The notes: a model not told the origin generated them from the sequence alone. A stretch of 64,000 nt of DNA from Lactococcus sp. S-13 (GCF_004210295.1 NZ_SDAK01000001.1:1736001-1800000); one strand, 5' to 3'. Shown: positions 17,635 to 27,371, numbered from the stretch's first letter. Numbers and translations are program-made.

Positions 17635-17919
17635 ATGGCAGAGCAACATTCTCCTTGGGAAAATCCCCAACAAGATTACAAACTGATTTTGGCAAAACGT
17701 CGCTCAGAACGGCGTTATCGAAGTTTACAGCTGGCGAAAACACTTAAAATTTTACTGACGAAGTTTAAAAAAATGGGCGTGGACAATCGTAATGCAGAAA
17801 TACTAGGTTGGGTTGACCAACTTGAAAATGATGCAGAATATTTAGATGATGAAGACTTCGCGGCAGCTAAAAAGTTCGTCTCGCGTATGCAAAAAGAACT
17901 GACGAAGCTTGAAAAATGA
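17635..17919 (+). CDS. Conserved small helical protein of unknown function
   Basis: The 94 residues are charged and predicted helical: WENPQQDYKLILAKRRSERR near the start and FVSRMQKELTKLEK at the end. A GGAGGTGAAAG ribosome-binding site precedes the ATG. I do not recognise a family. It is cytoplasmic by composition and sits between the ABC-F gene and a methyltransferase gene, with 27 and 35 bases on either side, so it belongs to the same transcription unit. Codon use is like that of its neighbours, which supports it being real. Confidence 0.75.
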   Translation: MAEQHSPWENPQQDYKLILAKRRSERRYRSLQLAKTLKILLTKFKKMGVDNRNAEILGWVDQLENDAEYLDDEDFAAAKKFVSRMQKELTKLEK

Positions 17920-17954
17920 ACTGACAGGGCGGTAAGCCAGAAAGTGTACGAAAA

Positions 17955-18668
17955 ATGAAAGCAAGTTTGCAAAATTATTTTGATCAGTGGGAAAGTCCTT
18001 GGATGCAGCTCTACTATCGGATGGTTTGGGCACAAGTCGGTCAGCTTGAAGGTCAGAAAATCTTGGATTTCGGTTCGGGCTTTGGCTGGAATGCTAATTA
18101 CTTTGCTGCGCATAATGAGGTAGTGGCAGTTGAACCCAATTTGGAAATGGTGGAAAATCGGCAGCAAGAAAATACCTATGAGCAGATTGTTGGTGGACTT
18201 TCAGCGCTTAGCGCCTTTACTGACGGAAGTTTTGACGTCATTCTCTGTCATAACGTTTTTGAATATGCACCAAAAGAGCGCCTGGCGATGTTGCGAGAAT
18301 TTGCCCGCCTGATTAGTAAAGAAGGTTTCGTTTCGATTGTCAAACACAATCATGCAGGAGCACTGATGCAAAAAGTTGTCTTTGAAAATGCCTTGGACGA
18401 AGCTTACGCTTTACTGAGGGGAGCGTCAAAAGTTAATCAGATGTTTGGCAAGATTCATTATTATGATATAGCGACTATGCTAGAAGCTGACGGCGCTGTC
18501 AGTACTTTTAAAACGTATGGCTTACGGACTTTCTGGGCTTTACAGCCTAATGAGTTTAAAATAGAAACTGATTGGGCAGATAAAATGTTTAAAGTTGAAT
18601 GGGAAGTTTGTGATAAGCTAGAATTTACTGCGATTTCTTTTTTTAATCATCTGATTCTAAGAAAATAG
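17955..18668 (+). CDS. Class I SAM-dependent methyltransferase
   Basis: The 237-residue protein has the SAM-binding motif ILDFGSGFGWNANYFA (about residues 36-51), followed by VVAVEPNLEMV and FDVILCHNVFEYAPKERLAML. This is the Methyltransf_11 pattern of small-molecule methyltransferases. The C-terminal half is family-variable and the substrate is unknown. It lies in a compact run of genes with a GNAT gene eight bases downstream. Confidence 0.85.
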   Translation: MKASLQNYFDQWESPWMQLYYRMVWAQVGQLEGQKILDFGSGFGWNANYFAAHNEVVAVEPNLEMVENRQQENTYEQIVGGLSALSAFTDGSFDVILCHNVFEYAPKERLAMLREFARLISKEGFVSIVKHNHAGALMQKVVFENALDEAYALLRGASKVNQMFGKIHYYDIATMLEADGAVSTFKTYGLRTFWALQPNEFKIETDWADKMFKVEWEVCDKLEFTAISFFNHLILRK

Positions 18669-18676
18669 GAATGCTA

Positions 18677-19105
18677 ATGGAAATTATAAAATACAAAAAT
18701 ACTGACAGACGCTATGCTCAAACTTTGCAACTTCGCGATGTCATTCTCCGTCAGCCAATTGGCTTGTCAATTTATGACGAAGATTTGAGTTATGAGTCAG
18801 AAAATTTCTTTTTTGGTATGGTTGAGAATGACGAATTGCTTGGCACGGTCAATTATTTTGCCAAATCTGACAATGTTGCACAAGTCTGTGCTTTTGCTGT
18901 CAGGGCTGATAAACAAAAACAAGGCATTGGCAGTCAGTTGATTATCGCACTTTTGATAGAGCTACAAGCAAGAAATTTTAAAAAATGTATTGTGTCAGCG
19001 CGCCCAGAAGCTGTCAAATTTTATGAGAAATTTGGTTTTACAGTTGATGCTCCTGTCAAAACAAAACAGGACGGTATGAGCATGATGATGGAACTCAATT
19101 TTTGA
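18677..19105 (+). CDS. GNAT-family N-acetyltransferase
   Basis: The protein has about 142 residues with the GNAT core [20 protein letters not shown] (the Q/RxxGxG acetyl-CoA loop) and [17 protein letters not shown] near the end. It resembles small predicted acyltransferases of the ElaA/YjcF kind. I preferred the ATG at 18677 because AGGA sits six bases upstream; the ATG at 18671 is too close to it. It precedes prmA by 20 bases. Confidence 0.8.
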   Translation: MEIIKYKNTDRRYAQTLQLRDVILRQPIGLSIYDEDLSYESENFFFGMVENDELLGTVNYFAKSDNVAQVCAFAVRADKQKQGIGSQLIIALLIELQARNFKKCIVSARPEAVKFYEKFGFTVDAPVKTKQDGMSMMMELNF

Positions 19106-19125
19106 TTATAGAAAAGGAAACAAAA

Positions 19126-20079
19126 ATGAATAATTGGAATTCAATCACAATAAAAATCAGTCGGGAAGCCGAAGAGGCCATTTCAGCTTTGCTGATAGAG
19201 GCGGGTTCAGCTGGCGTTGAAATTAATGACAGCGCTGATTATCTCAATCACGAAGACCAATTTGGCGAAGTTCTTCCTGATATTGAACAATCTGATTTTG
19301 TTGAAATTACTGCTTATTATCCAGAAAATATGCCCATTGTCGAACTGAAAGCAGAGTTGGAACACAAAATTGCTCGTTTGAGTGACTATTTTTCACTGAC
19401 AGGTTTGTCAGTGAAAACGAACAATTTGTCAGAGACAAATTGGGAAGAAGCTTGGAAAAAATATTTTGAACCCGCACGTATCACACATGATTTGACGATT
19501 GTCCCTAGCTGGACAGAAGACTATGAAGCCACAGGTTCTGAAAAATTGATTCGCCTCGATCCAGGCATGGCCTTTGGAACAGGTACCCACCCAACGACTA
19601 AGATGTCACTTTATGCTTTAGAACAAATCCTTCGTGGCGGTGAAACTTTGCTTGATGTGGGTACAGGTTCAGGGGTGCTCTCTGTGGCAGCAAGCTATCT
19701 GGGCGCTAAAGAAATTTTTGCTTATGATATTGATGAAGTGGCGGTGCGTGTAGCTCGAGAAAATATCGAACTTAATCCAGGACATGAAAAAATTCATGTT
19801 TCAGCAAATAACCTCCTTGAAGGGGTTACTCAAACGGCAGATGTCATCGTGGCCAATATCTTAGCGGATATTTTAGTCCTAATGACTGAAGATGCTTATC
19901 GCTTAGTCAAAGAAGAGGGTTATCTTATCATGTCAGGAATTATCGCGGATAAGGCAGAAATGGTAATTGCTTCTGCTGAGGCTGCAGGCTTTTTCCTTGA
20001 AACACGGATGATTCAAGGGGAGTGGAACTGTGTGATTTTCAAAAAAACCGAGAACAGAGAAGGTGTGATTGGAGGATAA
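19126..20079 (+). CDS. prmA: Ribosomal protein L11 methyltransferase
   Basis: PrmA trimethylates ribosomal protein L11. The N-terminal domain ([20 protein letters not shown]) is the L11-recognition ferredoxin-like domain. The catalytic domain carries [16 protein letters not shown] and [15 protein letters not shown] (about residue 178), then [11 protein letters not shown], the NPPY-like region of this family. The length of 317 residues is typical. I chose the ATG at 19126, preceded by AAGGAAA; an upstream in-frame start at 19102 overlaps the previous gene and lacks a ribosome-binding site. rsmE follows, the usual gene order in Firmicutes. Confidence 0.95.
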   Translation: MNNWNSITIKISREAEEAISALLIEAGSAGVEINDSADYLNHEDQFGEVLPDIEQSDFVEITAYYPENMPIVELKAELEHKIARLSDYFSLTGLSVKTNNLSETNWEEAWKKYFEPARITHDLTIVPSWTEDYEATGSEKLIRLDPGMAFGTGTHPTTKMSLYALEQILRGGETLLDVGTGSGVLSVAASYLGAKEIFAYDIDEVAVRVARENIELNPGHEKIHVSANNLLEGVTQTADVIVANILADILVLMTEDAYRLVKEEGYLIMSGIIADKAEMVIASAEAAGFFLETRMIQGEWNCVIFKKTENREGVIGG

Positions 20080-20102
20080 GTTTACGGAACAAGTGTAAAC
20101 TT
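20078..20102. repeat. Inverted repeat between prmA and rsmE
   Basis: AAGTTTAC (20078-20085) pairs with GTAAACTT (20095-20102), and two more GTAAAC words follow at 20106-20111 and 20114-20119. The repeat starts inside the prmA stop codon. It resembles the repeat upstream of rarA in its GTTTAC/GTAAAC core. Confidence 0.55.
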
Positions 20103-20124
20103 ACTGTAAACGTGTAAACGAAAA

Positions 20125-20877
20125 ATGGCGAACCAATATTTTGTATTTAAACCCCTTCCAGAAGTAGGAAGTGAATTTAGTGTCGAACATAAAGCAGCAG
20201 TACACCATATTTTTACAGTTATGCGTGCACAAGTTGGGCAAGAAATACGGCTGGTTTTTGAGGAGGGAAAAATTGGACTGGCAGAGGTTCTATCACCAAA
20301 TCAACAAACCTTTAGATTAGTTGAAATAATAACAGAAATATCAGAACTCCCTGTTCAAGTTACAGTTGGCGTTGGTTTTCCTAAAGGTGATAAACTTGAT
20401 TTTATTACAGAAAAATCAACTGAGCTAGGAGCTGCGGCAATCTGGGCAGCCCCATTCAAGTCCTCGGTTGCTAAATGGGACAATAAAAAACTCATCAAGA
20501 AACAAGAAAAATTAGAAAAAATTGCACTGGGCGCAGCTGAACAGTCTCGGCGGCAGATTATTCCGCAAGTTCAACTTTTTGAGCAATTCAACTTACTGAC
20601 GGAAAAATTTTCTGAATTTGACCAAATTTTGATTGCTTACGAAGAATCAGCTAAATCTGGTGAGGTAAGTCAGTTCAAAAAAAGCTTGACTGAGCTTTCA
20701 GTGCAGCAAAAGGTTTTGATTGTTTTCGGTCCAGAAGGTGGAATCACACCAGAGGAGATGAGCCTATTTGAACAGCTTGGCGCAAAAGCAATCGGCTTAG
20801 GACCAAGGATTTTGAGAGCTGAAACAGCCCCACTACACGCTTTAGCGAGTATTTCTGCGCATTTTGAATTATTTTGA
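20125..20877 (+). CDS. rsmE: 16S rRNA (uracil-1498-N3)-methyltransferase
   Basis: RsmE methylates U1498 of 16S rRNA. The 250-residue protein begins with the PUA-like domain (ANQYFVFKPLPEVGSEFSV, HHIFTVMRAQVG). It ends with the SPOUT knot motifs VFGPEGGITPEEM and LGPRILRAETAPLHALA, which bind SAM. KGDKLDFITEKSTELGA is also typical. No strong ribosome-binding site is visible before the ATG; GTAAACG repeats occupy that spot. It is probably cotranscribed with prmA and the deacetylase gene. Confidence 0.94.
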   Translation: MANQYFVFKPLPEVGSEFSVEHKAAVHHIFTVMRAQVGQEIRLVFEEGKIGLAEVLSPNQQTFRLVEIITEISELPVQVTVGVGFPKGDKLDFITEKSTELGAAAIWAAPFKSSVAKWDNKKLIKKQEKLEKIALGAAEQSRRQIIPQVQLFEQFNLLTEKFSEFDQILIAYEESAKSGEVSQFKKSLTELSVQQKVLIVFGPEGGITPEEMSLFEQLGAKAIGLGPRILRAETAPLHALASISAHFELF

Positions 20878-20909
20878 GTAAAATTTTTGAAAAAGATGGA
20901 GAGAGTATT

Positions 20910-21863
20910 ATGAAAAAAAGATTGAGACGAAAGAAAAAATCGTATAAGCGTTTGTTTATCTTACCTATTCTGGTTTTACTAGTCGTCCTTTTGGGAATAA
21001 TCGCTTTTAGTCAACTAACCAAGACAAAAGCACCAGAACAACAAAATGCTCGAAGCATGAGCCAAGCAAAATCTGTAAAAGAAGAAAATTCCTCAGAAAA
21101 ATCATCTGTGGCGACTCCCAAATGGCTCAGTGCAAAAAATGAGAATCAATTGCCGATTTTGATGTTCCACTATGTGACTTCAGATGAAGATCAACTTCCA
21201 AAAGATTCAAATAATATTGATGTCACTACTTTTGAAAATGAACTCAAGGCATTAAAAGAGCAGGGATATACAACGGTGAGTGCAGCAGATGCTCAGCGGG
21301 TGCTGACAACAAAAGAAAAACCAAGTAACAAATTAGTTTGGCTCACCTTTGATGATGGCTCTGTCACAATGTACACTAGAATTTTTCCACTGCTCAAAAA
21401 ATATCAAATGCACGCAACGAGCTTTATTATTACAAGTTTTGTAGATAATGGGCAAGGTGGAATTTTAACTTGGGAGCAAATCAAGGAAATGAAAGAGAGT
21501 GGCTGGGTTGACTTTGGCAGTCATACGGTTGATCATCCCGATTTAGGAACTCAAACGCTTGAAGCGCAACGCTCAGAGTTAGCAGATTCTAAAGCTGATT
21601 TGGATAAAAATTTGACTCAAAAGACGAATATGATTTGCTATCCAGCTGGCGGCTATAATCAAAATACCCTTGATCTATCAACAGAGCTAGGTTACCAGTA
21701 TGGTTTTCTAGATCCAGGTCGCAATGGTGCGGTCGCTATGGCTGCTAAAGAAAGTGATGGACTACTCACCTTACCTCGTTTTCGTATGATGGATACAACA
21801 AGTGCTGAGGATATGTTGCAAATGCTCCAACCAGCGGCGACTTACAATGAACAAAATAACTAA
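20910..21863 (+). CDS. Membrane-anchored polysaccharide deacetylase (NodB domain)
   Basis: A very basic N-terminus and a single membrane segment (about residues 15-32) place the catalytic domain outside the cell. The NodB motifs are LTFDDGSVTMYTRIFPLL (motif 1, with the catalytic and metal Asp) and FGSHTVDHPDL (motif 2, metal His residues). It probably removes acetyl groups from peptidoglycan or another cell-surface glycan; the exact target is not shown. I chose the ATG at 20910 after GGAGAG; an upstream frame extension has only a rare non-ATG codon. A terminator follows directly. Confidence 0.85.
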   Translation: MKKRLRRKKKSYKRLFILPILVLLVVLLGIIAFSQLTKTKAPEQQNARSMSQAKSVKEENSSEKSSVATPKWLSAKNENQLPILMFHYVTSDEDQLPKDSNNIDVTTFENELKALKEQGYTTVSAADAQRVLTTKEKPSNKLVWLTFDDGSVTMYTRIFPLLKKYQMHATSFIITSFVDNGQGGILTWEQIKEMKESGWVDFGSHTVDHPDLGTQTLEAQRSELADSKADLDKNLTQKTNMICYPAGGYNQNTLDLSTELGYQYGFLDPGRNGAVAMAAKESDGLLTLPRFRMMDTTSAEDMLQMLQPAATYNEQNN

Positions 21864-21890
21864 AACTCCGAACAATCGGGGTTTTATCTT
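21862..21890 (+). terminator. Terminator after the deacetylase gene
   Basis: AAAACTCCGA (21862-21871) pairs with TCGGGGTTTT (21876-21885) with one G-T pair, overlapping the stop codon, and a T-rich tail follows. Confidence 0.75.
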
Positions 21891-21994
21891 TATATTTTAA
21901 TAATCATTCTTTTTCTTAACGGGCAAATGTGATAGAATAGATTAAATTAAAATAAAACGAGCCTGAAAAGGCTAAAAGCTTATAATAAAGTCTT

Positions 21995-22042
21995 ATGAGG
22001 AGGAAAGCTAGTTATTTTTCAGTAGTTCTTGATGGAAAATGA
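21995..22042 (+). CDS. Possible 15-codon leader ORF overlapping the start of rel
   Basis: ATG at 21995 opens 15 codons (MRRKASYFSVVLDGK) that end with TGA inside the rel gene in another frame. TATAAT at 21981-21986 would place the transcription start at or next to this ATG, so the ORF could be read from a leaderless end. The only strong Shine-Dalgarno word near rel (GAGGAGG) lies inside this ORF, about 27 bases before the rel start. It may be a translational-coupling leader or chance. Confidence 0.25.
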   Translation: MRRKASYFSVVLDGK

Positions 22043-24281
22043 ACTATCATCAAAAAATATGCCTTCAGAACCAGTTTTGACCGGAGCAGAAGTTGTTAAT
22101 ATCTGCGCTGAATACATGAATGAAACCGACCTTTTGCTAGTACAAAAGGCCTTAAAGTGTGCATCACTTGCTCACGCTGAACAATATCGAGCATCAGGGG
22201 AAGCCTATTTTGTGCATCCTACGCAAGTTGCAGGGATTTTAGCGAAATTAAAATTAGATGCTGTTACAGTATCCTGTGGTTTTTTGCATGATGTTGTTGA
22301 GGACACCAATTTCACTCAAGAAGACTTAGAAGAACTTTTTGGTAGAGAAATTTCAGATATTGTTGATGGTGTAACCAAGCTTGGTAAAGTCGAGTATAAA
22401 TCGCATGAGGAACAACTTGCGGAAAATCATCGTAAGTTGTTAATGGCGATGTCTAAAGATATTCGAGTTATTTTGGTAAAACTCGCTGACCGTCTACACA
22501 ATATGCGCACACTCAAACATTTACGCCCTGATAAGCAAAAGCGTATTTCTAGAGAAACGATGGAGATCTATGCTCCACTAGCGCATCGCTTGGGGATTGC
22601 TAACATTAAATGGGAGTTAGAAGATCTTTCTTTTCGCTACTTGGAAGAAGCTGAATTTTACCGAATTCGTGGATTGATGAATGAAAAGCGTGCAGCTCGT
22701 GAAGAACTGGTGACAGAGGTAATTGCTAAATTGCAAGATCGAGTGACCAAGGCAGGTGTTAATGCTGAAATATATGGTCGTCCAAAGCATATTTATTCTA
22801 TTTATCGGAAAATGCATGATAAGAGAAAGCGATTTGATGAAATTTATGACTTAATCGCTATTCGCTGTGTGACAGAAACAACAAATGATGTTTACACTAC
22901 TTTAGGCTATATTCACGACCTTTGGAAACCGATGCCTGGACGTTTTAAAGATTATATTGCTAATCCTAAAGCAAATGGCTATCAGTCCGTCCATACCACA
23001 GTTTATGGACCTAAGGGACCTATGGAATTTCAGATTAGAACGAGTGAGATGCACTTGATTGCTGAGTATGGGGTTGCCGCTCACTGGGCATATAAACAAG
23101 GTCGTAAGACGAAAGTTGATGTTCATGAAATTTCAGAAACTTTGAATTGGATTCACGAACTTGTTGAACTTCGTGAGGAGGCTGGAGATTCTGCTGAAGG
23201 TTTTGTCAAAGCCGTTCAAGAGGATATTTTATCGGATAAAATTTATGTCTTTACACCGAGTGGAGAAGTCCAAGAATTGCCTCAAGGTTCAGGTCCGATT
23301 GATTTTGCTTACGCTATTCACACAAAAGTAGGGGATCATGCAACGGGTGCTAAGGTGAACGGACGAATGAAACCTTTATCTGTGCAACTGAAAACGGGAG
23401 ATCGTGTGGAAATTATCACGAGTCCAAGTTCTTTTGGTCCAAGTCGTGACTGGATAAAGCTAGTTAAGACGAATAAGGCACGCAACAAAATTAAGCAATT
23501 TTTTAAAAATCAGGACAAAGAAATGTCCGTCAATAAGGGGCGGGAACTATTGCAAGATGCATTGGTTGAAACGGGATTTGTCCCTAATCAATACCTTGAT
23601 AAGAAACATTTTGATGAATTGTTTAATAAAATGAGTTATCGCAACGCTGATGCGCTTTATGCAGCAATTGGATTTGGTGAATTATCAGCCACAACGGTAG
23701 CGAACCGCTTGACAGAAACTGAACGCCGGGAAGTTGAACGAGCTAAGCAAAAAGCTGAAGCGGAAGAACTAATGAACGGTGAAGTGAAGCGTGAGTCAAG
23801 TAAAAATGTCATGAAAATTAGGCATGATGGTGGCGTGAGCGTTTCTGGGATTGATAGCTTGTTGGTTCGCATTGCAAAATGTTGTAATCCAGTTCCAGGT
23901 GATTCAATCGTAGGTTATATTACTAAGGGGCGCGGTGTTTCTGTTCATCGAGCAGATTGTCAAAATGTGCGCAGTATGGAAGATTTTGAACAACGGTTAG
24001 TAGAAGTCGAATGGGATAACTCGGAAAATTTAACCAAAGAATACGTAGCTAATATTGATGTCTATGGCTTTAATCGCCCTGGTTTACTTAATGATGTCAT
24101 GCAAGTTTTATCAAATTCAACAAAGAATTTGATTTCAATTAATGCACAACCAACCAAAGACAAGAAAATGGCTAATATTCATATTGCTTTAGGGATTAAA
24201 AACTTATCTGATTTGACCTTGATTGTTGATAAAATCAAGATGACACCGGATGTTTATTCAGTTAAACGAACAAATGCTTAA
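22032..24281 (+). CDS. rel: Bifunctional (p)ppGpp synthetase/hydrolase, RelA/SpoT long form
   Basis: The protein makes and degrades the alarmone (p)ppGpp in response to amino-acid starvation. Domains in order are the HD hydrolase (FLHDVVEDTNF near residue 84), the synthetase (HIYSIYRKM and DLIAIRCVTETTND, then GYQSVHTTVYGP), TGS (VFTPSGEVQELPQGSGPIDF), the zinc-finger/helical region with IAKCCNPVPGD, and a C-terminal ACT domain. The length of 749 residues is normal. A TTG one codon upstream also opens the frame, and a stop codon two codons before that fixes the start here. The ribosome-binding site is weak at this start, which is odd for a key enzyme. Confidence 0.95.
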   Translation: MENELSSKNMPSEPVLTGAEVVNICAEYMNETDLLLVQKALKCASLAHAEQYRASGEAYFVHPTQVAGILAKLKLDAVTVSCGFLHDVVEDTNFTQEDLEELFGREISDIVDGVTKLGKVEYKSHEEQLAENHRKLLMAMSKDIRVILVKLADRLHNMRTLKHLRPDKQKRISRETMEIYAPLAHRLGIANIKWELEDLSFRYLEEAEFYRIRGLMNEKRAAREELVTEVIAKLQDRVTKAGVNAEIYGRPKHIYSIYRKMHDKRKRFDEIYDLIAIRCVTETTNDVYTTLGYIHDLWKPMPGRFKDYIANPKANGYQSVHTTVYGPKGPMEFQIRTSEMHLIAEYGVAAHWAYKQGRKTKVDVHEISETLNWIHELVELREEAGDSAEGFVKAVQEDILSDKIYVFTPSGEVQELPQGSGPIDFAYAIHTKVGDHATGAKVNGRMKPLSVQLKTGDRVEIITSPSSFGPSRDWIKLVKTNKARNKIKQFFKNQDKEMSVNKGRELLQDALVETGFVPNQYLDKKHFDELFNKMSYRNADALYAAIGFGELSATTVANRLTETERREVERAKQKAEAEELMNGEVKRESSKNVMKIRHDGGVSVSGIDSLLVRIAKCCNPVPGDSIVGYITKGRGVSVHRADCQNVRSMEDFEQRLVEVEWDNSENLTKEYVANIDVYGFNRPGLLNDVMQVLSNSTKNLISINAQPTKDKKMANIHIALGIKNLSDLTLIVDKIKMTPDVYSVKRTNA

Positions 24282-24286
24282 AAAAA

Positions 24287-24307
24287 AGCTTGACGATTAG
24301 TCAAGCT
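24287..24307. terminator. Bidirectional terminator between rel and the glycosyltransferase gene
   Basis: AGCTTGAC (24287-24294) and GTCAAGCT (24300-24307) form an 8-bp stem, with an A run before and T-rich sequence after. The loop holds the stop codon of the reversed glycosyltransferase gene. Confidence 0.8.
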
Positions 24308-25232
24308 CTTTTAAATTACTTTCTTGGATAAGATAGTGGGGGCGTTTTTTAGTTTCGAGGAAAATTTTCGCAATATATTTTCCGATAATACCGAGAGATA
24401 AAAGTTGTAAGCCACCTAATAATAACATGAGAATGATTAAAGTAGGGAATCCTTGGACTGGGTCACCAAAAAAAAGAGATTTCATGAAATAAAAGAGGCT
24501 GAGGAAAATTGAAGTAAAAAAGCTCAAAATGCCAATCAGTGTCGCAAAGTTGAGGGGAGCATCAGAAAAACTGATAATTCCATCCAGTGAGTAACTTACG
24601 AGCTGCTTGAAAGTCCACGACGTTTGCCCGGCACTGCGTTCGTGATTAGGATATTCGAGATAGGTGGTTTTATAGCCAACCCAAGTAAAAATACCTTTGG
24701 AGAAACGATTATTTTCTTCAAGTTTTAGAATGCTATTGACAACTGGACGTGTCATCAGTCGGAAGTCTCGAGCACCCTCAACGATTGGTGTACTTGATAT
24801 TTTATTGATAATTTTGTAGAAAAGGTGAGAAAAGAATGAGATAATGAGTGGCTCGCCTTTACGAGAAATTCGGCGGGTACCAGCGGTATCATAACCTTCT
24901 TCAATTTTTTCATACATAGTCGCCAAAAGTTCTGGAGGATCTTGTAAATCAACATCCATAACAGCAACATAATTTTCTGTACAGGCTCGAAGACCAGCGA
25001 GAAGAGCAGCTTCTTTACCGAAATTTCTCGAAAAACTAATGTAGTTGATTTGCTCATTTTGAGCGGCGAGTTTTTTTAAGAGGGGTAAAGTTTGATCATG
25101 TGATCCATCATTGACAAAATAAAAAACTTTTTCTAAGTTAAGTTGGGCAGTCTTTTTATTGACTTCTTCGATGAAATATTCAATTGTTTCTTGCTCATTG
25201 TAGACAGGGACGATGAGGGCTAATTTTTCCAT
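24297..25232 (-). CDS. Bactoprenol-type glycosyltransferase (GtrB/CsbB-like, GT2)
   Basis: The 311-residue protein begins with a GT-A domain: LALIVPVYNEQETIEYFIEE, FYFVNDGSHDQT and VAVMDVDLQDPPELL (metal-binding DxD area). YINYISFSRNFGKEAALLAG-type sequence and the long ENNRFSKGIFTWVG region also match dolichyl/undecaprenyl-phosphate sugar transferases. Two C-terminal membrane segments lie around residues 235-295. It should load a sugar (often glucose or GlcNAc) onto undecaprenyl phosphate for later transfer to wall polymers. No GtrA-type flippase gene or large GtrC-like transferase is next to it. It stands alone and converges on rel. Confidence 0.88.
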   Translation of the reverse strand: MEKLALIVPVYNEQETIEYFIEEVNKKTAQLNLEKVFYFVNDGSHDQTLPLLKKLAAQNEQINYISFSRNFGKEAALLAGLRACTENYVAVMDVDLQDPPELLATMYEKIEEGYDTAGTRRISRKGEPLIISFFSHLFYKIINKISSTPIVEGARDFRLMTRPVVNSILKLEENNRFSKGIFTWVGYKTTYLEYPNHERSAGQTSWTFKQLVSYSLDGIISFSDAPLNFATLIGILSFFTSIFLSLFYFMKSLFFGDPVQGFPTLIILMLLLGGLQLLSLGIIGKYIAKIFLETKKRPHYLIQESNLKELD

Positions 25233-25325
25233 TGACTTTCCTTTTTTTACGGATTCTTTATACTACGATAATAACGAAAGATGGTCTTTATGTCAAGAAT
25301 TCTTTGTTTGTGATAAAATATAGTC

Positions 25326-25778
25326 ATGAAAATAGTAATTCAACGTGTAAAATCAGCTTCTGTCAGTATGGATGGAAGAGTTAATGAAATTGGGCAGGGA
25401 TTATTGCTCTTAGTTGGTGTGGAAGATGCGGACAGCATGTTTGATTTGGATTATGCAGTGCGCAAGGTTGTGCAAATGCGAATTTTTTCTGATGCTGCTG
25501 ATAAAATGAATCTCTCAGTGCAAGATATTGAGGGAGAAATTTTGTCCATTTCTCAGTTTACTTTATACGCAGAAACCAAAAAAGGCAATCGACCGAGTTT
25601 CTCAGCGGCGGGAAAACCTGATTTTGCTCATGAAATGTATAAAAAATTCAATGAAAAACTGGCACAATTTGCCCCAGTGGAAACGGGAATTTTTGGTGCG
25701 GATATGCAAGTTTCATTGATTAACGACGGCCCTGTGACCATCCTCTTAGATACGAAAGAAGCGCGTAAAAATGCCTAG
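25326..25778 (+). CDS. dtd: D-aminoacyl-tRNA deacylase
   Basis: Dtd removes D-amino acids wrongly attached to tRNA. The 150-residue protein carries both family signatures: SQFTLYA in the middle (with the SQxT motif) and [11 protein letters not shown] at the C-terminus. It begins [20 protein letters not shown]. The length is normal. Its last eight bases overlap the start of the next gene. In Firmicutes dtd often follows rel; here the reversed glycosyltransferase gene comes between them. Confidence 0.95.
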   Translation: MKIVIQRVKSASVSMDGRVNEIGQGLLLLVGVEDADSMFDLDYAVRKVVQMRIFSDAADKMNLSVQDIEGEILSISQFTLYAETKKGNRPSFSAAGKPDFAHEMYKKFNEKLAQFAPVETGIFGADMQVSLINDGPVTILLDTKEARKNA

Positions 25779-26751
25779 AAAGCAACGTCATCATCCGATG
25801 AAAAAATACTGTCGTCCGAATCATCCGGTGCAAGACTCGAAAAAGGTAACTGCCGATTCGGTTGGCGAAATATGGAAAAATAAGCTTGTTCAATCGCTAG
25901 ATTCGGATTTTCAAAAAGGAAATCCAAATCGTCAGTCGCGTCCATTGACGGAACGTCAAAAACGAAAAATTAAGCAAATTCAAACGAACCCTGAGATGCT
26001 TCAGGCGCGTGAGGAACTCAAAGATGAATTTCTTGCAACGCATCCCAAATATGCTGATATGAGTGTTGAAGAGTTGCAAGACTCAATGATCAAGCACGCT
26101 ATTGAGGATGAAAAACGGCGTAAGCAAAAACTCCGTAGTCATATCGAAGCTTTTTCTGACGGAATTATTGCGGTGATTATCACAATCATGCTGCTTGAAA
26201 TTCCTGTTCCTTCTAGTGAACATGGATATTGGGAGTTTATCAGCTCGGTTGGAATTTTTTTGGTCAGCTTTATTGTTACGGCTAACTTTTGGTTTAATCG
26301 GCATAAAATTTTCGCTTTGACCGAGGAAATTACTGAAAAAATTATCGTTCAAGATTTTATTTTCATAGGTCTGTTATCCTTGATCCCGCTTTTGACCAAG
26401 TGGATTATGGTGGAGCCAACATCATTTAGCGCACTCAATTTCGGCCTTGTATTGATTGTGATTTTAATTCAGCAAGAATCAATGAATTATTCGATTACAA
26501 AAAATCATTTTCTGAAAATGCCAAAATCCTTTAAATTCTGGCGACGCGTGTGGCTGTTGAGGTTATTTGCGACGATTTTGATGAATGTGATTATCATGGT
26601 CATTGCAATTATTTTCCCATTTTATGGGCATTGGCTATTTGTTATTGTGCCGGTCTTTAATTTTCTTTTTCGTATGGTTAATGATCGCAATCAAGAAGAA
26701 GAGATTTATGCAGCGACGCGCTCCGTGGGCGTGCCTTATTTGAAAGAGTGA
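25771..26751 (+). CDS. TMEM175-family (DUF1211) potassium channel-like protein with N-terminal extension
   Basis: The C-terminal 200 residues have the TMEM175/DUF1211 pattern: [22 protein letters not shown], which contains the FSDG motif of the first pore helix, then [11 protein letters not shown] and further membrane spans to a total of about six. Bacterial members form potassium-permeable channels. The first 125 residues are basic and hydrophilic ([20 protein letters not shown]) and are not part of the usual short bacterial form. The start overlaps dtd by eight bases. The channel call follows from family; ion selectivity is not shown. Confidence 0.8.
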   Translation: MPRKQRHHPMKKYCRPNHPVQDSKKVTADSVGEIWKNKLVQSLDSDFQKGNPNRQSRPLTERQKRKIKQIQTNPEMLQAREELKDEFLATHPKYADMSVEELQDSMIKHAIEDEKRRKQKLRSHIEAFSDGIIAVIITIMLLEIPVPSSEHGYWEFISSVGIFLVSFIVTANFWFNRHKIFALTEEITEKIIVQDFIFIGLLSLIPLLTKWIMVEPTSFSALNFGLVLIVILIQQESMNYSITKNHFLKMPKSFKFWRRVWLLRLFATILMNVIIMVIAIIFPFYGHWLFVIVPVFNFLFRMVNDRNQEEEIYAATRSVGVPYLKE

Positions 26752-26756
26752 TTTTT

Positions 26757-27365
26757 ATGAAAGTAAAAAATATTATTTTTGATCTGGGTGGTGTAATTTT
26801 GGACTTGGGCTTTGAACGGATGGTTAAACGTTTTGAGCAGCTTGGTATTGAAAAGTTTGCGGAATATTTTACGCCCCAAAAACAAGTTGATTTTTTTGAG
26901 GATTTAGAGTTAGGATTGATTACTCCTGAAATTTTTTATGACCAATTTCGCAGAGAAACCAAGAGCGAGTTAAGCAATGAAGTGATTGAGGAAACTTGGA
27001 ATTTGATTTTGAAGGACTTTGAAAAAGATCGAATGGACTTGCTGACGGATTTGTCAGCGAAATTTTCGCTTTATCTTTTTTCAAATACAAACGCCATCCA
27101 TGCTAAGTGTTTTGAAAAACGCTGTTTGGAGCAAACCGGTAAGCCACTGAATAGCTATTTCCAATCGTTGTATTATTCACATGAATTACATTTAAGAAAG
27201 CCTACGGTTGAGAGCTTTCAAGAAGTCTTACGCCGATCTAACCTGAAATCAAGCGAAACTTTATTTATTGATGATAATGCTGCGAATATTGCTGGCGCAA
27301 AAGAAGCAGGACTACAAACTTATCATTTAGAAACGCCGAAAATGCTGACGGAAATTGATTTTTAA
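26757..27365 (+). CDS. HAD-superfamily hydrolase
   Basis: The protein begins with the HAD motif I IIFDLGGVILDLGFER, where Asp is the nucleophile, and has motif II near LYLFSNTNAIH and motif IV at LFIDDNAANIAGAKEAGL. The pattern is closest to YihX-like sugar-phosphate phosphatases. I chose the ATG at 26757 over an in-frame GTG at 26748, which overlaps the end of the previous gene. CTGACG words occur inside the coding region (near 27042 and 27347), and a full CTGACG palindrome follows the stop codon. Confidence 0.87.
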   Translation: MKVKNIIFDLGGVILDLGFERMVKRFEQLGIEKFAEYFTPQKQVDFFEDLELGLITPEIFYDQFRRETKSELSNEVIEETWNLILKDFEKDRMDLLTDLSAKFSLYLFSNTNAIHAKCFEKRCLEQTGKPLNSYFQSLYYSHELHLRKPTVESFQEVLRRSNLKSSETLFIDDNAANIAGAKEAGLQTYHLETPKMLTEIDF

Positions 27366-27371
27366 CGGAGA

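Noticed and set aside
17715-18167. Minus-strand ORF of 150 codons across the unknown gene and methyltransferase
   Set aside because: It is a shadow of two good plus-strand genes, has no recognisable domain, and would need antisense overlap of both.
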